From contig OZ234499.1 in the NCBI GenBank assembly GCA_965153455.1, positions 4,633,577-4,697,576 on the forward strand: DNA of 64,000 bases. The letters run 5' to 3'. Each line of letters opens with the position of its first letter. The stretch's first letter is position 1. Positions 10,223 to 21,300 of the stretch are shown here, one piece after another. Below the pieces are notes generated by a model, which was not told the origin of the DNA, ran no database searches, and saw only the letters and a list, made by a program, of their open reading frames with translations. The DNA is from Sphagnum compactum (Eukaryota > Bryophyta > Sphagnopsida > Sphagnales). The position numbers were made by a program, and so were the translations under genes.

Positions 10223-13018
10223 ATTGATATTACATGACAACAATGCTTATGGATTCTATCATGGGATGGGTAAGCATGTATTATATACAAGTTTACATGT
10301 TAATATAACAACACTTCACACAATTCAAGAATCAAGTGTTATAACATATCTCAAACTTCAAAAGCGGGCTTTAAAAATTTTTTTTGAATTTGATTGATTC
10401 CCAATATGTTACTAGAAAGTTCCCAATGTGTTCCCAATATAGCCCCTCACTTTGTCCCATATGTTTTGCACAAACATTGTCCTCTTGAAACTTATATAGG
10501 TGAGCCAATATTGAGGTACCATTGAGAGTTTTGTTTGTAGATTTCTATTTGTATTTGGGTATCACCAGTACTGGGTGGGTAAATTAATATACCCGTGAAT
10601 ATATAATAGAATAAATATATGCCTTACCTAGCTAGTAAAAAAATCTATTACCCTACCTATTTGGTAAATATTTCAGACTTACCCAGTGTTTATTTTCCAG
10701 TTAGTATAGAGTTGAGTTTAACCATTGAAGGAAGGTAATTGTTTTGAAAAGGGTAAATAAAGGGTACATAAGTCAAATTTATTATGTAATATATATAAGC
10801 ATTTTCACATTTTCCAATGCATGTGGTTATTTAATGCATTTTTGAAAATTATGGTGACTAATTATTGAATATATTTTCTTTTAGCATTTTATTTCTATCC
10901 ATTACATTAATTACATTGGAAAAAAAAATCTCACCATATCCTCTTGGAACCCTTTTAAATTTTACTGTTGTTTTCTAGTATAAAATTGCTTTGAATATAT
11001 TTTTGGTTAATAAAATCAATTTGATTGTATTTGGTTTTTTTTTAAAATAGGATGTTTGAAATTTTATGTGTTCATGTTCCCAATGCCGATTGTATACTCA
11101 TCTTTTTTCATTTAAAAATGTGCCACACTTGTGTAAATTTATTTTTTATCCCAAATTTTAGCCACTTTAGGAATTTGTGGGGGGAGGGGGGGGGGGAATC
11201 AAAGTAAAGAGTTCCCAAGTTCCTGACGTGTTCCCCAAAGAGTTCTCAATAGCACCTCTCCTTTCACCTATATAGGTGGACCAAAGGGAAGAAACTCTAT
11301 ACTTCAAAATAGAACCTTCTACCATTTCTGGGGAGCCTCCATAGTTTCAATTTTTAATTTTTTTTTGAGTGATGGGCCAATCAAATTGACCCATTGCCCA
11401 AAAAAAAAATTTAAATAAATGAACTTGCGAGGCGCCTCATCTAATGAATAGAAGAGGTGAATGGTTTCCAATGGTTACTTAATTACATAATGTCCTCCAT
11501 TCCATAGTAGCGCACTTTTTGTGCATGTGCCCCTTGCTACATGGGAACCAAGATTTTTTATTATTTTTCAATTTTTTGATTTGAAAATGTTGGTGATTTT
11601 TTTCTCAAAAAAAAAAACAACGAATCTAGTTGAATTTTTTAGTTTAAAAAAATTATCCAAAATTACCCCCGTTTTTTTTGGCGTCCAAAAATGAGAATGA
11701 AATGATGCCACATGACGTTCTGAAATTTTAGATTACGGCTTTGAGCCCTAAGGCTTACTTGCACTAAAAAAATTCCCAAAAAAACAAAACAATGGGAACT
11801 TCTTACATACATACATACAGCACAATGCTATCGAGGTTAGGTATTTTTGGGTGGAGTTGTTGTGGGGGGATGCACTCGAGTTGTTGTTGGAGCTGACTGG
11901 TGCTAAGGAATGGTAGGGAATAAATCAGTGCTCAGTTTCTCCAGACTAATACATGCAGTGCCAGTGTGGTGTGTACTTCAGAGATTTTGAGACTTACCTT
12001 CAAAACATTACAAGACAAGAAACAACACATCATTGCTTGTCATTTTGAGGGGTCTCCAAAGAGCAACTCTGAGAGCATGCCCAGTTGCAGCAAATTGTTA
12101 AATTGTCCTTCCAGAATTGCATCTAGGATGTGTTAAATTATTGATAGAGGCTCAAATGGGGGTTGTTGTTAAGCATGAAGTTAGATTATAGTAAAATTGT
12201 AAAAAAACAACTTTTCGAGAAGAAATGATATTTTGCATTATCAGATTAGCACCCAACTCTATTGAAACTAACAAACAGAAAAACATGCACACAAATAAAG
12301 AAAACTCGCTTGTCAAAACTATAATAAAAAAACTTATGTTCTTCAACAAATACCTAACAATATGTATGGATTTTACACCACCCTTTACCCTAAGCTTGTC
12401 AAGGTCAACTCCTCTTTCAAAGGCATTGCCAAATTCCACTCGTCACCCTAGTACAAGACTCCTCCTTTCACCCTAAGCTTTTCGAAGAAGGTCGAGTGCT
12501 CTTTGGAGTGGGCGGGATGGCTCATGAGATCAGTAGCAAATAATAATAGCCTATAGAGTTCCATTTCATATCACAGAATCTCTCCCCCAAGTGCCAATTA
12601 CATCAGATAATGGCCATTGGCCAGACCTGACTAGTGGCCACCCACCAGATTCTCTAAACGGCCATCACCTTATAATACAGAAAATTCCAGAGTACAAATT
12701 TCATGAGTGGATTATGGCAGACTGAAAACCCAGTTGTTGATTGTAGAGACATAATTGATACAACAAGAGAGGAATTATAAGTTTGAGAGCCTTGCACAAG
12801 TCTCGCACTCCATGGAATCAAAAATGAGACATTGTTCAATATCTTAAAATCATAACATTTTCTGCTGAACTTTACAGACAATTCTTTATGTGACAACAAT
12901 CAATCATCCACACTAGTAAAGACTAGTGGCATATTTCTTTCAATAACAAGAGGCCTTCTTAAGTGACTATGAAAATGCTCCAACTCGGTTTTAAGCAGCT
13001 TATTGTCAAATGAACCAA
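10223..13018. other. AT-rich intergenic DNA, no supported gene
   Basis: Contains homopolymer runs, a G run at about 11179-11196 and short open frames. A minus-strand segment at about 12345-12440 (VDLDKLRVKGGVKSIHIVR) ends at a possible donor but matches no family I know. I see no RNA gene. Confidence 0.35.
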
Positions 13019-13022
13019 CGAG

Positions 13023-13117
13023 CATTATGGACTAGTAGGGTATTAGTTACCTTGAGCCTGCGAACAGCAAGTCCTCATGTAAACTACCTAATAAATAATA
13101 CCTAGTCCATAATGTAC
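13023..13117. repeat. Foldback (inverted repeat) of about 95 bp
   Basis: CATTATGGACTAG at the left end is matched by its reverse complement CTAGTCCATAATG at the right end, with further pairing of GGTATTA against TAATACC. The loop is about 50 nt. It sits immediately next to the 86-bp tandem duplication. Confidence 0.6.
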
Positions 13118-13118
13118 G

Positions 13119-13349
13119 TTTTCAAAGCTTCAGAATGTGGGCATGGGTACATACGTGCACAGATCAAATGTTCTGTTTGCTGTTGGTTTGATCTAGCTGG
13201 AGAGTTTTCAAAGCTTCAGAATGTGGGCATGGGTACATACATGCACAGATCAAATGTTCTGTTTGCTGTTGGTTTGATCTAGCTGGAGAGCGAGCTCCCA
13301 TGCACAGATCAAATGTTCTGTTTGCTGTTGGTTTGATCTAGCTGGAGAG
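13119..13349. repeat. Recent 86-bp tandem duplication, 2.6 copies
   Basis: Units 13119-13204 and 13205-13290 differ at one visible position (ACGTGCAC against ACATGCAC). A partial third unit lies at 13301-13349. Each unit carries an internal inverted repeat, AGATCAAA and TTTGATCT, separated by 18 nt. The low divergence means the expansion is young. Confidence 0.92.
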
Positions 13350-15037
13350 CGGGAGCTCGCTCTGTGAATCTGTAATCCAACAACAGCAATCAAAATAGAA
13401 GACTCAAAAACCTTACAATCTTTTGGGTTTGTTCAACTGAGTTGAAATCGATCCAGAACAAGTTTGCAATGGATTGGTGCGCTGGTAGTAGCCTAGTAGG
13501 TGCTGGGGTTCACGTAATAAATCCATGGAATGTGACCCTTTGAACCTACAAGCTGTTTTCTAACAACCACAAACTAAGCAACTGAGTCTCCTAATTTTAA
13601 AGGGTTACTGACACAAATTAATACCAAACGAACACTCACTCTCCGGCCACCAATTCAATCAAACCTTGGCTCTTGACACTTAAGGTCACAACTGACAACC
13701 CACAAGTCATGGACAAAGCTCGGTTTTCTCAGTTGTTGTTCTTGATGGTCATGAATGGTACCGGACAATCAACATCTGGCAAAAAGCATTTATGGGTTGT
13801 CTTTTTTTGCAGTGTGCAATGATGCAGATGGTGTGGCACAATTTTCTGGCAAAAGAGTGACATATGGAGAAGAATAAACACTATGTAGTAGAATTTTCCA
13901 TATTAAAGTCACCCTGTCTTTGTACCTCCTTTCACGCCCCATCCCCTCATTGAGTGAGGTTGGCAAAGTAAGGAAGTTTTATTCAAAACTTGGTATGAAA
14001 TGCTGAAACTCAGCATTTTATGCACAACGTTGAGTGAGGTAATTATAGTAGTTGTACAAGTAGGAGCGGTGAAAATATATGCAGCAGCAGCAGAGCGCTC
14101 AGGAAAAAGGAAATAGGGGGTCAGAACATGATGAAACTCAGTTTACCACAAAAAATGGTGCATTTCTGAGCTCCACCCCCTCCCCCCTTGAAGGCTAATG
14201 TACTTTTTTGCAGGTTTTTTTTTTTTACTCACCCGGTTTTGGACCAAACTCAGGTACCTAGTTAGCTCTTCTCAGTCCTCACACTAACACTCGAAGATTT
14301 TCAGGTAAAAAGACTAATTACTAATAGAGTAGAGTAGTTCCTTCTTCCTTCCATGAAATATATTTACTTCTACTTACTTCAAAGAGTTAAGTATCACAAC
14401 ACCCACACGAGTGTTGGATGGGTACATACATTTCAATATTTCAGCCAGATATGTGTAAATATAAGTTTTAAAAGAAATTTTGAAAAAAAATTAATAAAAA
14501 ATTTAGAGGTAGCCTTCTACTATTTTTTTCACAATAATTAATTTTTTTCCCTTTATTGGGTTTTTTTGGGAACACGGATGACAATTTCTTGCTTAAGATT
14601 AAGTATCCAAATAGCAGCAGGCCATTACCCCACCTTGCCAACATAAATTATTATACACCGTCTTTTCACATAAGGAACCTTCATATTGAAGCACGGTTAA
14701 AAACTTGTAGGTAAAGCTTGTCTCGAAGAGCTAACATAAGGTTGAAATATCCTTTCAAATTGTCCAAGAGCATGAGAACTGGGAACTGGGAAAACTACAG
14801 CCATAATTGGCAACTTTTTTAATCCCGTAATTTGGAGGGTGCCTTACATCCGCAATATTCCCTCCTGACATCTTACGATTCGGAGCGGGTCTTTTACACT
14901 TCACAAGTGCCTCTGGCTTTTTTCTTTGCATTATTTATAGAATCTTGGCCATTAGATTTTGAAACATATATCTCTCACAGGTCATTCCACATTGTAATGT
15001 ACTCAAACAGGGGTGTTACCAGAATTCAGCTGCCGTC
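13350..15037. other. Intergenic DNA, no gene seen
   Basis: Mixed-composition sequence with short open frames only. A phrase near 14836 (GAGGGTGCCTTACATCCG) resembles one at 29868 next to the R2 copy, so a fragment of the same repeat may be here. Confidence 0.35.
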
Positions 15038-15380
15038 TTAAGCAGCCGCCTTATTCTCGTAACGCCCACCTCCATGGGTCTTAACTAGGTGCCTTATTCT
15101 TGTAACGCCCACCTCCATGGGTCTTAAGCAGTCGCCATATTCTCATAACGCCCACCTCCATGGGTCTTAAGCAGTTGCCTTATTCTCATAACGCCCACCT
15201 CCATGGGTCTTAAGCAGTCGCCTTATTCTCATAACGCCCACCTCCATGGGTCTTAAGCACTCGCCTTATTCTCATGACGCCCACTCCATAGGTCTTAAGC
15301 AGGCACATTATTCTCATAACGCCCACCTGCATGGCTCTTAAGCAGGCACCTTATTCTCGTAACGCCCACCTCCATGGGCC
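15038..15380. repeat. 43-bp minisatellite, 8 copies
   Basis: Eight consecutive units of the form CTTAAGCAG, CGCCTTATTCTC, then TAACGCCCACCTCCATGGGT, starting every 43 bp at 15038, 15081, 15124, 15167, 15210, 15253 (42 bp), 15295 and 15338. It is GC-richer than its surroundings. The unit is not a multiple of three, and no long frame runs through it. Confidence 0.95.
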
Positions 15381-17103
15381 TTACCTACCACAAGACCAAC
15401 TTCACTCCACATGTTTGTTCACAACTTGTCATACCTATGGCCACTTACAAAAAAAATAGAGTTTTAGAAATGATATTGGAATCACAACGGGGTAAAAAAT
15501 GGAGTTTTGGAAATGATGGAATCACCAAAAAAGGTTAGACTTGAACTCGGAGACGCTGATTTTAGTCTAAAGCATGGGATATTTGTAATATTCATTTAGA
15601 AATCATTTAAATGAATTTTGGGATTTTTACCATGGTACCAACCCGGCCAGAGTGAATTAACAGCCACCAATGCACCAGTTGGCCGTTCTGTCTATTGGAT
15701 GGGTTGCGTTTTTTCATTCGGCGCCGGGTGGGGCTCATCACAGTCAATTTCTTTTTGCTGCTAACCACTATACTTTTTTCTTTTTCTTTTTTTTTTTGTT
15801 CTTGGCCGTTTTTCCTGGACCTGACCTCACACATAGCTACCCTGCTCACTTTCCTACCCTCATAAGTATTGCACCAACCTACTGACACAGCTACCCTAAT
15901 AACTAGTTATCCTACTGACCTAGCTATTGTACTAACCACCTACCCTACTAACCTAGCTACTCTATTAATTACATACCCTACTAACTTAACCATTAAGTTT
16001 AGGGTTGAAACACAAATTAATTAATAAGTTTTTCACAAATGTATAGTAATTAATCTAAAGTAGGCTAAATTTGGGGGGGAAATTTTAGGGTTTACACATA
16101 TGTGAAGTAATACAATTGCATTTTATATCTTCTTCAAAAAGAGTGGAAAAATTAGGTTGAAAAGATCACACAAAGATAAAAGACATATCTTCTCTTTTGG
16201 TTTTGTATGAAATTTATTTGATTGTGAGGGCCAAGTTGTTATGTAATGTTTTCGACACTTTTAGAAGTTGAAAGATGACTTGACTATCCAAAAAACACAA
16301 TAATGTCCATAAAAAAAAACCAAAAATTTTTAACCTTGACAAATTATTAATTTCAACAAAAGCTCAAACTTAAGGTTGTTAAATTAACTAAAGTGTGGAC
16401 ATTGATCAAACTAACCTAACCTAAACATGAGTAATAGGTTAGTAAGCTATTTGTTAAGTAACGTAATTGATTACCTGATAGGCTACCTTCTTAATATAGG
16501 CCTATTATGTAATTTGTTCATTAATGTAAGCTTTCTAAGTTAATATCTTAGATGGTCTATGTAAGTATTGAAGGTGATTGAATTTATTAAGTAAACCTAT
16601 TAGTCATATAGGTAATATACTAGCCTAGGCCACGTAAGCCTAATAAGCATTTATGATAGTTTAATGTCTAATCCTTATTGTGTTATAACATTTTAAATTT
16701 GAACTAAAAGAATTTATCAAAAAGAAAGCACATTTTTCCATATAATTGTTATAAGTATATACTATTGGAACATGATTCAAATTTAGAGTTTGGGAAACCC
16801 TAAATTAATTAACAGTTTTTTTACAAATTAATAGTAAATAAAATAAATCTACAGTGCATTATAGGGGGAATTTTATATGCAAAAAAATGCAATACATATT
16901 TGCAAGATCATACTGAAATAACACATAGGTGATTGAAGGAAACCATATGTGAAAACCTTAAACCCTAAATGCAATACTCGCATGTAATGTCATTTCAAAA
17001 GTGGTCTAGGTACCAAAATTATGTCTTTTTATATACCCAAATTAAATATTATTCTAAATTAATCTTATGACAAAATGTAAGTTTTACAATGAATGTAAAA
17101 ACT
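15381..17103. other. AT-rich intergenic DNA with TACCCTA/CTAACCTA-rich tract
   Basis: The part at about 15885-15990 is made of loosely repeated CTACCCTACTAACCTAGCTA words, and 16420-16650 has scattered AACCTA/TAGGTTA words. These resemble the larger tract at 55240-56200. No gene seen. Confidence 0.4.
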
Positions 17104-17400
17104 AGCAACTATTATGGGACCTATATGTGGGTATTGCAAGAGATGCCAAAAAAGTCAGCGGCTATTATGGAGACTGTATGCAGGTATTGCAACGAATGAA
17201 GAATGTCAACGATTATTTGTGCCCTATATGCGAGTATTGCAAGGAATGCAAAATGCCAGCGGTTATTATGGGACTCATATGCGGGTATTGCAAGGAATGT
17301 AAAAGGCCAGCACCTATTATGGGACTTATATGCGAGTATTGCAATTAATGCAAAATGCCTGTGGCTATTTTTGGACTTATATGAAAGTATTGCATATTAG
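17104..17400 (+). repeat. 51-bp tandem repeat with open Cys-rich frame
   Basis: About six diverged units of 48-54 bp. One forward frame (open 17127-17348) reads a 17-residue repeat, for example ICGYCKECKRPAPIMGL and ICEYCKECKMPAVIMGL, with a CxxCxxC pattern in each unit. Two other frames are also open over parts of the array, so openness may only reflect the repeat. No flanking exon was found. Confidence 0.75.
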
Positions 17401-17599
17401 AAAATGGTCTTATGGAGTTCATAATAGAAAGTGATGTGGGTATTATATGTTTAAAATGTGTGGATTATTTTAAAAGTCTTCCGGTGATCTGAGTCTTATT
17501 AACTTAGATGTAAGTATTGTATAATGTTCATTTTGATATTTGGTTTGATTCTTACATCTCAAGTACTAACAAAATTATGACAAAGAAGACATATATGAT

Positions 17600-17983
17600 T
17601 CACCACATACACATCAAACAAGTGTGAGTAGAAGATACTATTATATTGATAAAAGATGTACAAAAATGGGTGCATGGAAAATTACTAGAGAACCCAATGA
17701 AAAAAATTATTGGATCTCTATAACATATCAAAGGATCGAAGTTCAAAATTGGGTAGTCCACAATTGCTGCATCTAATGTAGCAACATGTGACTCAATAAC
17801 TCCCTCATCTCCTCCAACAACATATGGCAGAAGAATCGCCTCATCTGACACAACAACACTTGGAGGAATCGCCTCATCTGACGCAACAACATCTTGTTTA
17901 TTGACTTCCAGCCCACCACCACCACTTTTCCTTAGTCTTCTTCTCCTACCCATTACAACCTCCAACCCTAAACAAAAGACCAC
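17600..17983 (-). CDS. Hypothetical 127-aa protein, low confidence
   Basis: A single minus-strand open frame next to the GAAGAAGG array. The N-terminal half has a basic patch (GRRRRLRKSGGGG at about residues 12-24), then three loosely repeated segments around SDEAI (residues 35-60), and a hydrophobic, Cys-containing tail. I recognise no family. The TTTAGGG-like words at 18055-18080 lie just upstream on its strand. It could be a fragment of a larger gene or a chance frame. Confidence 0.25.
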   Translation of the reverse strand: MVFCLGLEVVMGRRRRLRKSGGGGLEVNKQDVVASDEAIPPSVVVSDEAILLPYVVGGDEGVIESHVATLDAAIVDYPILNFDPLICYRDPIIFFIGFSSNFPCTHFCTSFINIIVSSTHTCLMCMW

Positions 17984-18099
17984 TAGTTATTGTTAAATGT
18001 TAATTCTAATGAACTAAACCATAAGCAAAAAAAATATTGAGGATGGGGCAAAAGGTTTAGGGTTTAGGGTTTTAGGGTTTTGGGTTCTTCTTCTTTCTC

Positions 18100-18930
18100 T
18101 TCTGCTGCAAAAAAAAAGAAGAAGAAGGCCTTCTTCTTTGTTGCGCTGCAGCAGAGCTACAGTGCAGCAAAGAAAGAGAAAGAAGAAGAAGGCCTTCTTC
18201 TTTTGCTGCAAAAAAAAAAAAGAAGAAGGCCTTCTTCTTCTCCTGCAAAAAAGAAGAAGAAGAAGGCCTTCTTCTTCTGCTCCAAAAAAGAAGAAGAAGA
18301 AGAAGAAGAAGGCCTTCTTCTTCTGTTGCAAAAAAGGAGAAGAAGAAGGTTTTCTTCTTCTGCTGCAAAAAAGAAGGTTTTCTTTTTCTGCTGCAAAAAA
18401 GAAGAAGAAGAAGGCCTTCTTCTTTGCTGCAAAAAAGAAGAAGAAGAAGGCCTTCTTCTTTGCTGCGCTGCAGTTGAGCTGCAGTGCAACAAAGAAAGAG
18501 AAAGAAGAAGAAGGCCTTCTTCTTTGCTGCGCTGCAGTTGAGCTGCAGTGCAACAAAGAAAGAGAAAGAAGAAGAAGGCCTTCTTCTTCTCCTGCAAAAA
18601 AGAAGAAGAAGAAGGCCTTCTTCTTTGTTGCAAAAAAGAAGAAGAAGAAGGCCTTCTTCTTTGCTGCGCTGCAGCTGAGCTGTAGTGCAGCAAAGAAAGA
18701 GAAAGAAGAAGAAGGCCTTCTTCTTCTGCTGCAAAAAAGAAGAAGAAGAAGGCCTTCTTCTTTGTTGCAAAAAAGAAGAAGAAGGCCTTCTTCTTCTGCT
18801 GCAAAAAAGAAGAAGAAGAAGGCCTTCTTCTTTGTTGCAAAAAAGAAGAAGAAGAAGGCCTTCTTCTTTGCCGCAGCGCAGCAAAGAAAGAGGAAGAAGA
18901 AGAAGAAGGCCTTCTTCTTCTGCTGCAGCG
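18100..18930. repeat. Self-complementary GAAGAAGGCCTTCTTC satellite
   Basis: About 17 units carry the perfect palindrome AAGAAGAAGGCCTTCTTCTT or a close form, and two more have GGTTTT instead of GGCC at the centre. Units are spaced 30-65 bp apart by CTGCTGCAAAAAA or by a longer spacer GCTGCGCTGCAG plus AACAAAGAAAGAGAAAG. Because every core is its own reverse complement, both strands have long open frames (for example 18138-19154 plus, 18014-18994 minus) of Lys, Phe, Ser and Leu runs. I regard these frames as products of the repeat and not as genes. Confidence 0.95.
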
Positions 18931-19300
18931 AGCGACTTCTCAAGCCTTCTTCAAACAAAACAAACAAAAAAAACAAAAAAAAAAACGTAAGCATCTTACC
19001 TTTTCGTGGGCGCGTGGGTCTCGTTCCAACTCCAGCCGGTCCAACTCCAGCTCCAACCGCTCCAGCTCCCGCTCCACAGCCACAGCTCCCGCTCCACAGC
19101 CGCTCGAGGTCTCTGGAGCTTTGGCGATGGAGTGAGGGGAGGTGGGGTTGGTAGGCGGTAGGTAGGAGGCGGGAGGTAGGTGGTAGATAGGAGGGGGGAG
19201 GTAGAAGGTAGGTAGGAGGGGGGAGGTAGAAGGTAGGTAGGAAGGGGGAGGTAGAGAATTTTTTTGGTAGAGAATATTGGGGCAGGGAGGATCCGGGAAA
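18931..19300. repeat. GGTAGG/GGGAGG purine-rich and CCAACTCCAGC-type simple sequence
   Basis: From about 19020 to 19100 the sequence repeats CTCCAGCTCC-like words; from about 19140 to 19260 it repeats GGTAGGTAGGAGGGGGGAGGTAGAA with period about 25 bp. No gene evidence. Confidence 0.7.
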
Positions 19301-20300
19301 AAAAAACCCGATGCGGGCAGGGAGACGCTCATCCGCAAAACGGGTTCAACGGGCTCATCCTCAACTGGTGCATTGGTGGCTATTAATTCACTCCAGCCGT
19401 ACCAACCCAACATGGGTGCTTATTCACCCCAGCCCAACATGACAGAACAATACAGTAAAAAATCTTCTTCATCAACCCAAATGTGGGTTATCTGTCTTGA
19501 TTGACTCAATTTTAAGCAATAGAGTTATCTGTAAAGTCACGCGATTAGGGGGTGAGAAAGATGCCCTATGCATCTTTTGGTGGAATTTTGGGAAAAAAAA
19601 GGGGGGGAAAATCCTAGTGTTGCTCCGGTACCAACTTTTGAACATACCAGCCTGGTCCTAACGTAGGGTCCAAAGCCGAGATATATTTTCACAAGTACAA
19701 GCCAGGTATACACTTGGTATTGAAACTGGTATATATACATGTATGTATGTATGTATGTATGTATGCATGGGTGTATGACCTTAGGTCTAAAGTCTCAACA
19801 AGGTTAGTACTGGTACAAGGCTGGTATTGCTCAGGTCAGAACCAGTCTTGGGCAGTTCTTGACTTGTAAGAACAACTTCTGGTTCCTGTTCTTCCACAAA
19901 ATTTAGAATGGTTCCAGTTCCAGTTAACTGGAATTCTGGGACTGGGTCTAGTTCTGGTATGGTTCATGAAAACAATTCAGTTTCCAGTGCTGGTTCCAGT
20001 TCTCAAAATCAGAACCAGTTCTGGTTCCAGTTCTGGTTCCAGGTAACCCAGTCTGGAACTGGCAGTTATCTGTCCTTTAACATCTGGTTCCAGACTTTGT
20101 TTCCCCCCCCCCGCGCAAAAAAAAGTCTAAGAAGTTCCTGTTCCAGTTCTGGAATCGGGTCGGGTTTGGTTCCGGTCCAAGTACCAGATCCAGTTGAAAA
20201 CCTGGTTCTCATTCTGGTTCCGAAAATCAGACGCAGTTCCACTTTGGTATTCACTGAGTGGAACTACAACCGGCCTAACTGGGTAAGTCGGACTTTGCAT
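19301..20300. repeat. CCAGTTCTGGTTCCAG-rich degenerate repeat beside U2
   Basis: From about 19800 to 20240 short words such as GGTTCCAGTTCTGG and their complements recur at irregular spacing; a (TATG)n tract lies at about 19738-19764. Open frames here (for example 19908-20381 plus) are dominated by Ser, Gly and Gln from the repeat. The stretch abuts the 3' end of the U2 gene. Confidence 0.6.
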
Positions 20301-20342
20301 ACGAGTCGCATTGCCATGGCACTAATCCTGTTTGCGTTGTTG

Positions 20343-20549
20343 GGGTCCCCGAAGGGAGGGGTGTGCCAGCCCACGAAGTAGTGCAAAACCAAGGCGACGC
20401 GCGCGGGCCCAGGTAGCAAGCTATCGCACGGGCCCGCCCCCGAGAAAAATTAGATTAATATCATGAGGCTCGATGAGCCTCGTATCAGATATTAAACTGA
20501 TAAGAACAGATACTACACTTGATATTAGCCAAAAGGCCGAGAAAGGTAT
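20343..20549 (-). ncRNA. U2: U2 spliceosomal snRNA (variant at nucleotide 26)
   Basis: Read on the minus strand the RNA starts AUACCUUUCUCGGCCUUUUG and contains the branch-site pairing element GUGUAGUAUCUG and the stem IIa region, both nearly identical to the universal U2 5' half. Stem IIb is a 7-bp GAGGCUC/GAGCCUC hairpin with a 3-nt loop. A Sm site (AAUUUUUC) follows, then a GC-rich stem III (GCGGGCCC paired with GGGCCCGC) and stem IV ending near GGGACCCC. Length is about 207 nt; the plant norm is about 196. U2 pairs with the intron branch site and with U6 in the catalytic core. One oddity is that the usual GGCUAAGAUC reads GGCUAAUAUC (position 26, plus-strand base at 20524). The 3' end is approximate. 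It may be a functional variant or a young pseudogene. Confidence 0.93.
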
Positions 20550-20573
20550 GGAATTGAAATGGCACCCACCTGG

Positions 20574-20581
20574 TTTATATA
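20574..20581 (-). promoter_or_regulatory. TATA box of the U2 gene
   Basis: TATATAAA on the minus strand, 25-32 bp upstream of the U2 5' end. Plant snRNA genes use a TATA box near -30 plus an upstream sequence element (RTCCCACATCG). The only candidate for the latter is AACCCATATGG at 20610-20620 (8 of 11 matches), about 28 bp further upstream. The second call is weak; the TATA box is clear. Confidence 0.7.
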
Positions 20582-20584
20582 TTC

Positions 20585-21300
20585 CTCCCAACCCACGCGT
20601 CCCGCCATTCCATATGGGTTTTTAATCTCTCCCTCCCTAGCTCCCTTCCTCCCCTGTTTCTCCCTTTGTTTGCCCTCTCTGTCTTCCACTTGCGCTTCTG
20701 TAAAGCTCCTTGCTTCCTTCTCCCTCTCGTGTCTTCTTGGACAAGCCTCCTCGTTGACGCACATCAGGATTCTTCGGCATGTCGTCCGCCTCCCGGATGC
20801 GTGGACACCCGCCCTCATTTCGCCCGCAATTCGGTGTTGTCTTTCAAGATAGTCGGCGGTGGAATCTCGTGATATGGCACAGCTCTATGCAAAATGGGTT
20901 GATGATGATTTGGACGCTTCGGGTGGACATGCTGCTACCTGTATTCCAAACATCGTCGGTTGCTGCTGCTTTTGCTGCAAGCAGGTGGAAACTCCGCCAG
21001 ATGCAGAAACCGCCCGAAAGGGATGCGTGGATCCGACTAAACGATCAAAAGGGTCCACATCATCTCCCAGTGCTTGGGCATCCGTGCGGGTCTCGTGAGA
21101 CTCGTCGTCGCCCAAGTCAACCAAGATGCCGGGGGTACATGCATGCCACACTCTCTGCTGCATGATGTGCAGGAAGAAGACAACGGTCTCTTCCTTCAAC
21201 ATAGCCAGAACTTGGCGCTCGGACTCCTAGTCACACCGCCAGGCTCTACGTCTTCAATAATCTGCGCGTGTATATAAGGTAACGTGACCGAGTTCGCTCT
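20585..21300 (+). other. GC-rich island with uncharacterised open frames
   Basis: Markedly GC-richer than the surroundings and divergent from the U2 gene. Overlapping plus frames start at 20779 (128 aa) and 20859 (79 aa; contains CCCFCC at about residues 35-40). A TATATAAGG word lies at about 21270. I recognise no family and cannot choose between the frames. It could be the 5' end of a gene, a shared promoter region or a degenerate coding sequence. Confidence 0.3.

Noticed and set aside
12152-12439. Minus frame with VDLDKLRVKGGVKSIHIVR
   Set aside because: Exon-like ending but no family recognised and no partner exon found.
18014-19154. Long open frames on both strands (up to 338 codons) of Lys/Phe/Ser/Leu runs
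   Set aside because: They result from the palindromic GAAGAAGGCCTTCTTC array. All frames and both strands are open, composition is absurd for a protein and there is no conserved domain.
19908-20381. 157-codon plus frame rich in Ser, Gly and Gln
   Set aside because: Generated by CCAGTTCTGGTTCC repeats and overlaps the U2 gene on the other strand at its end.
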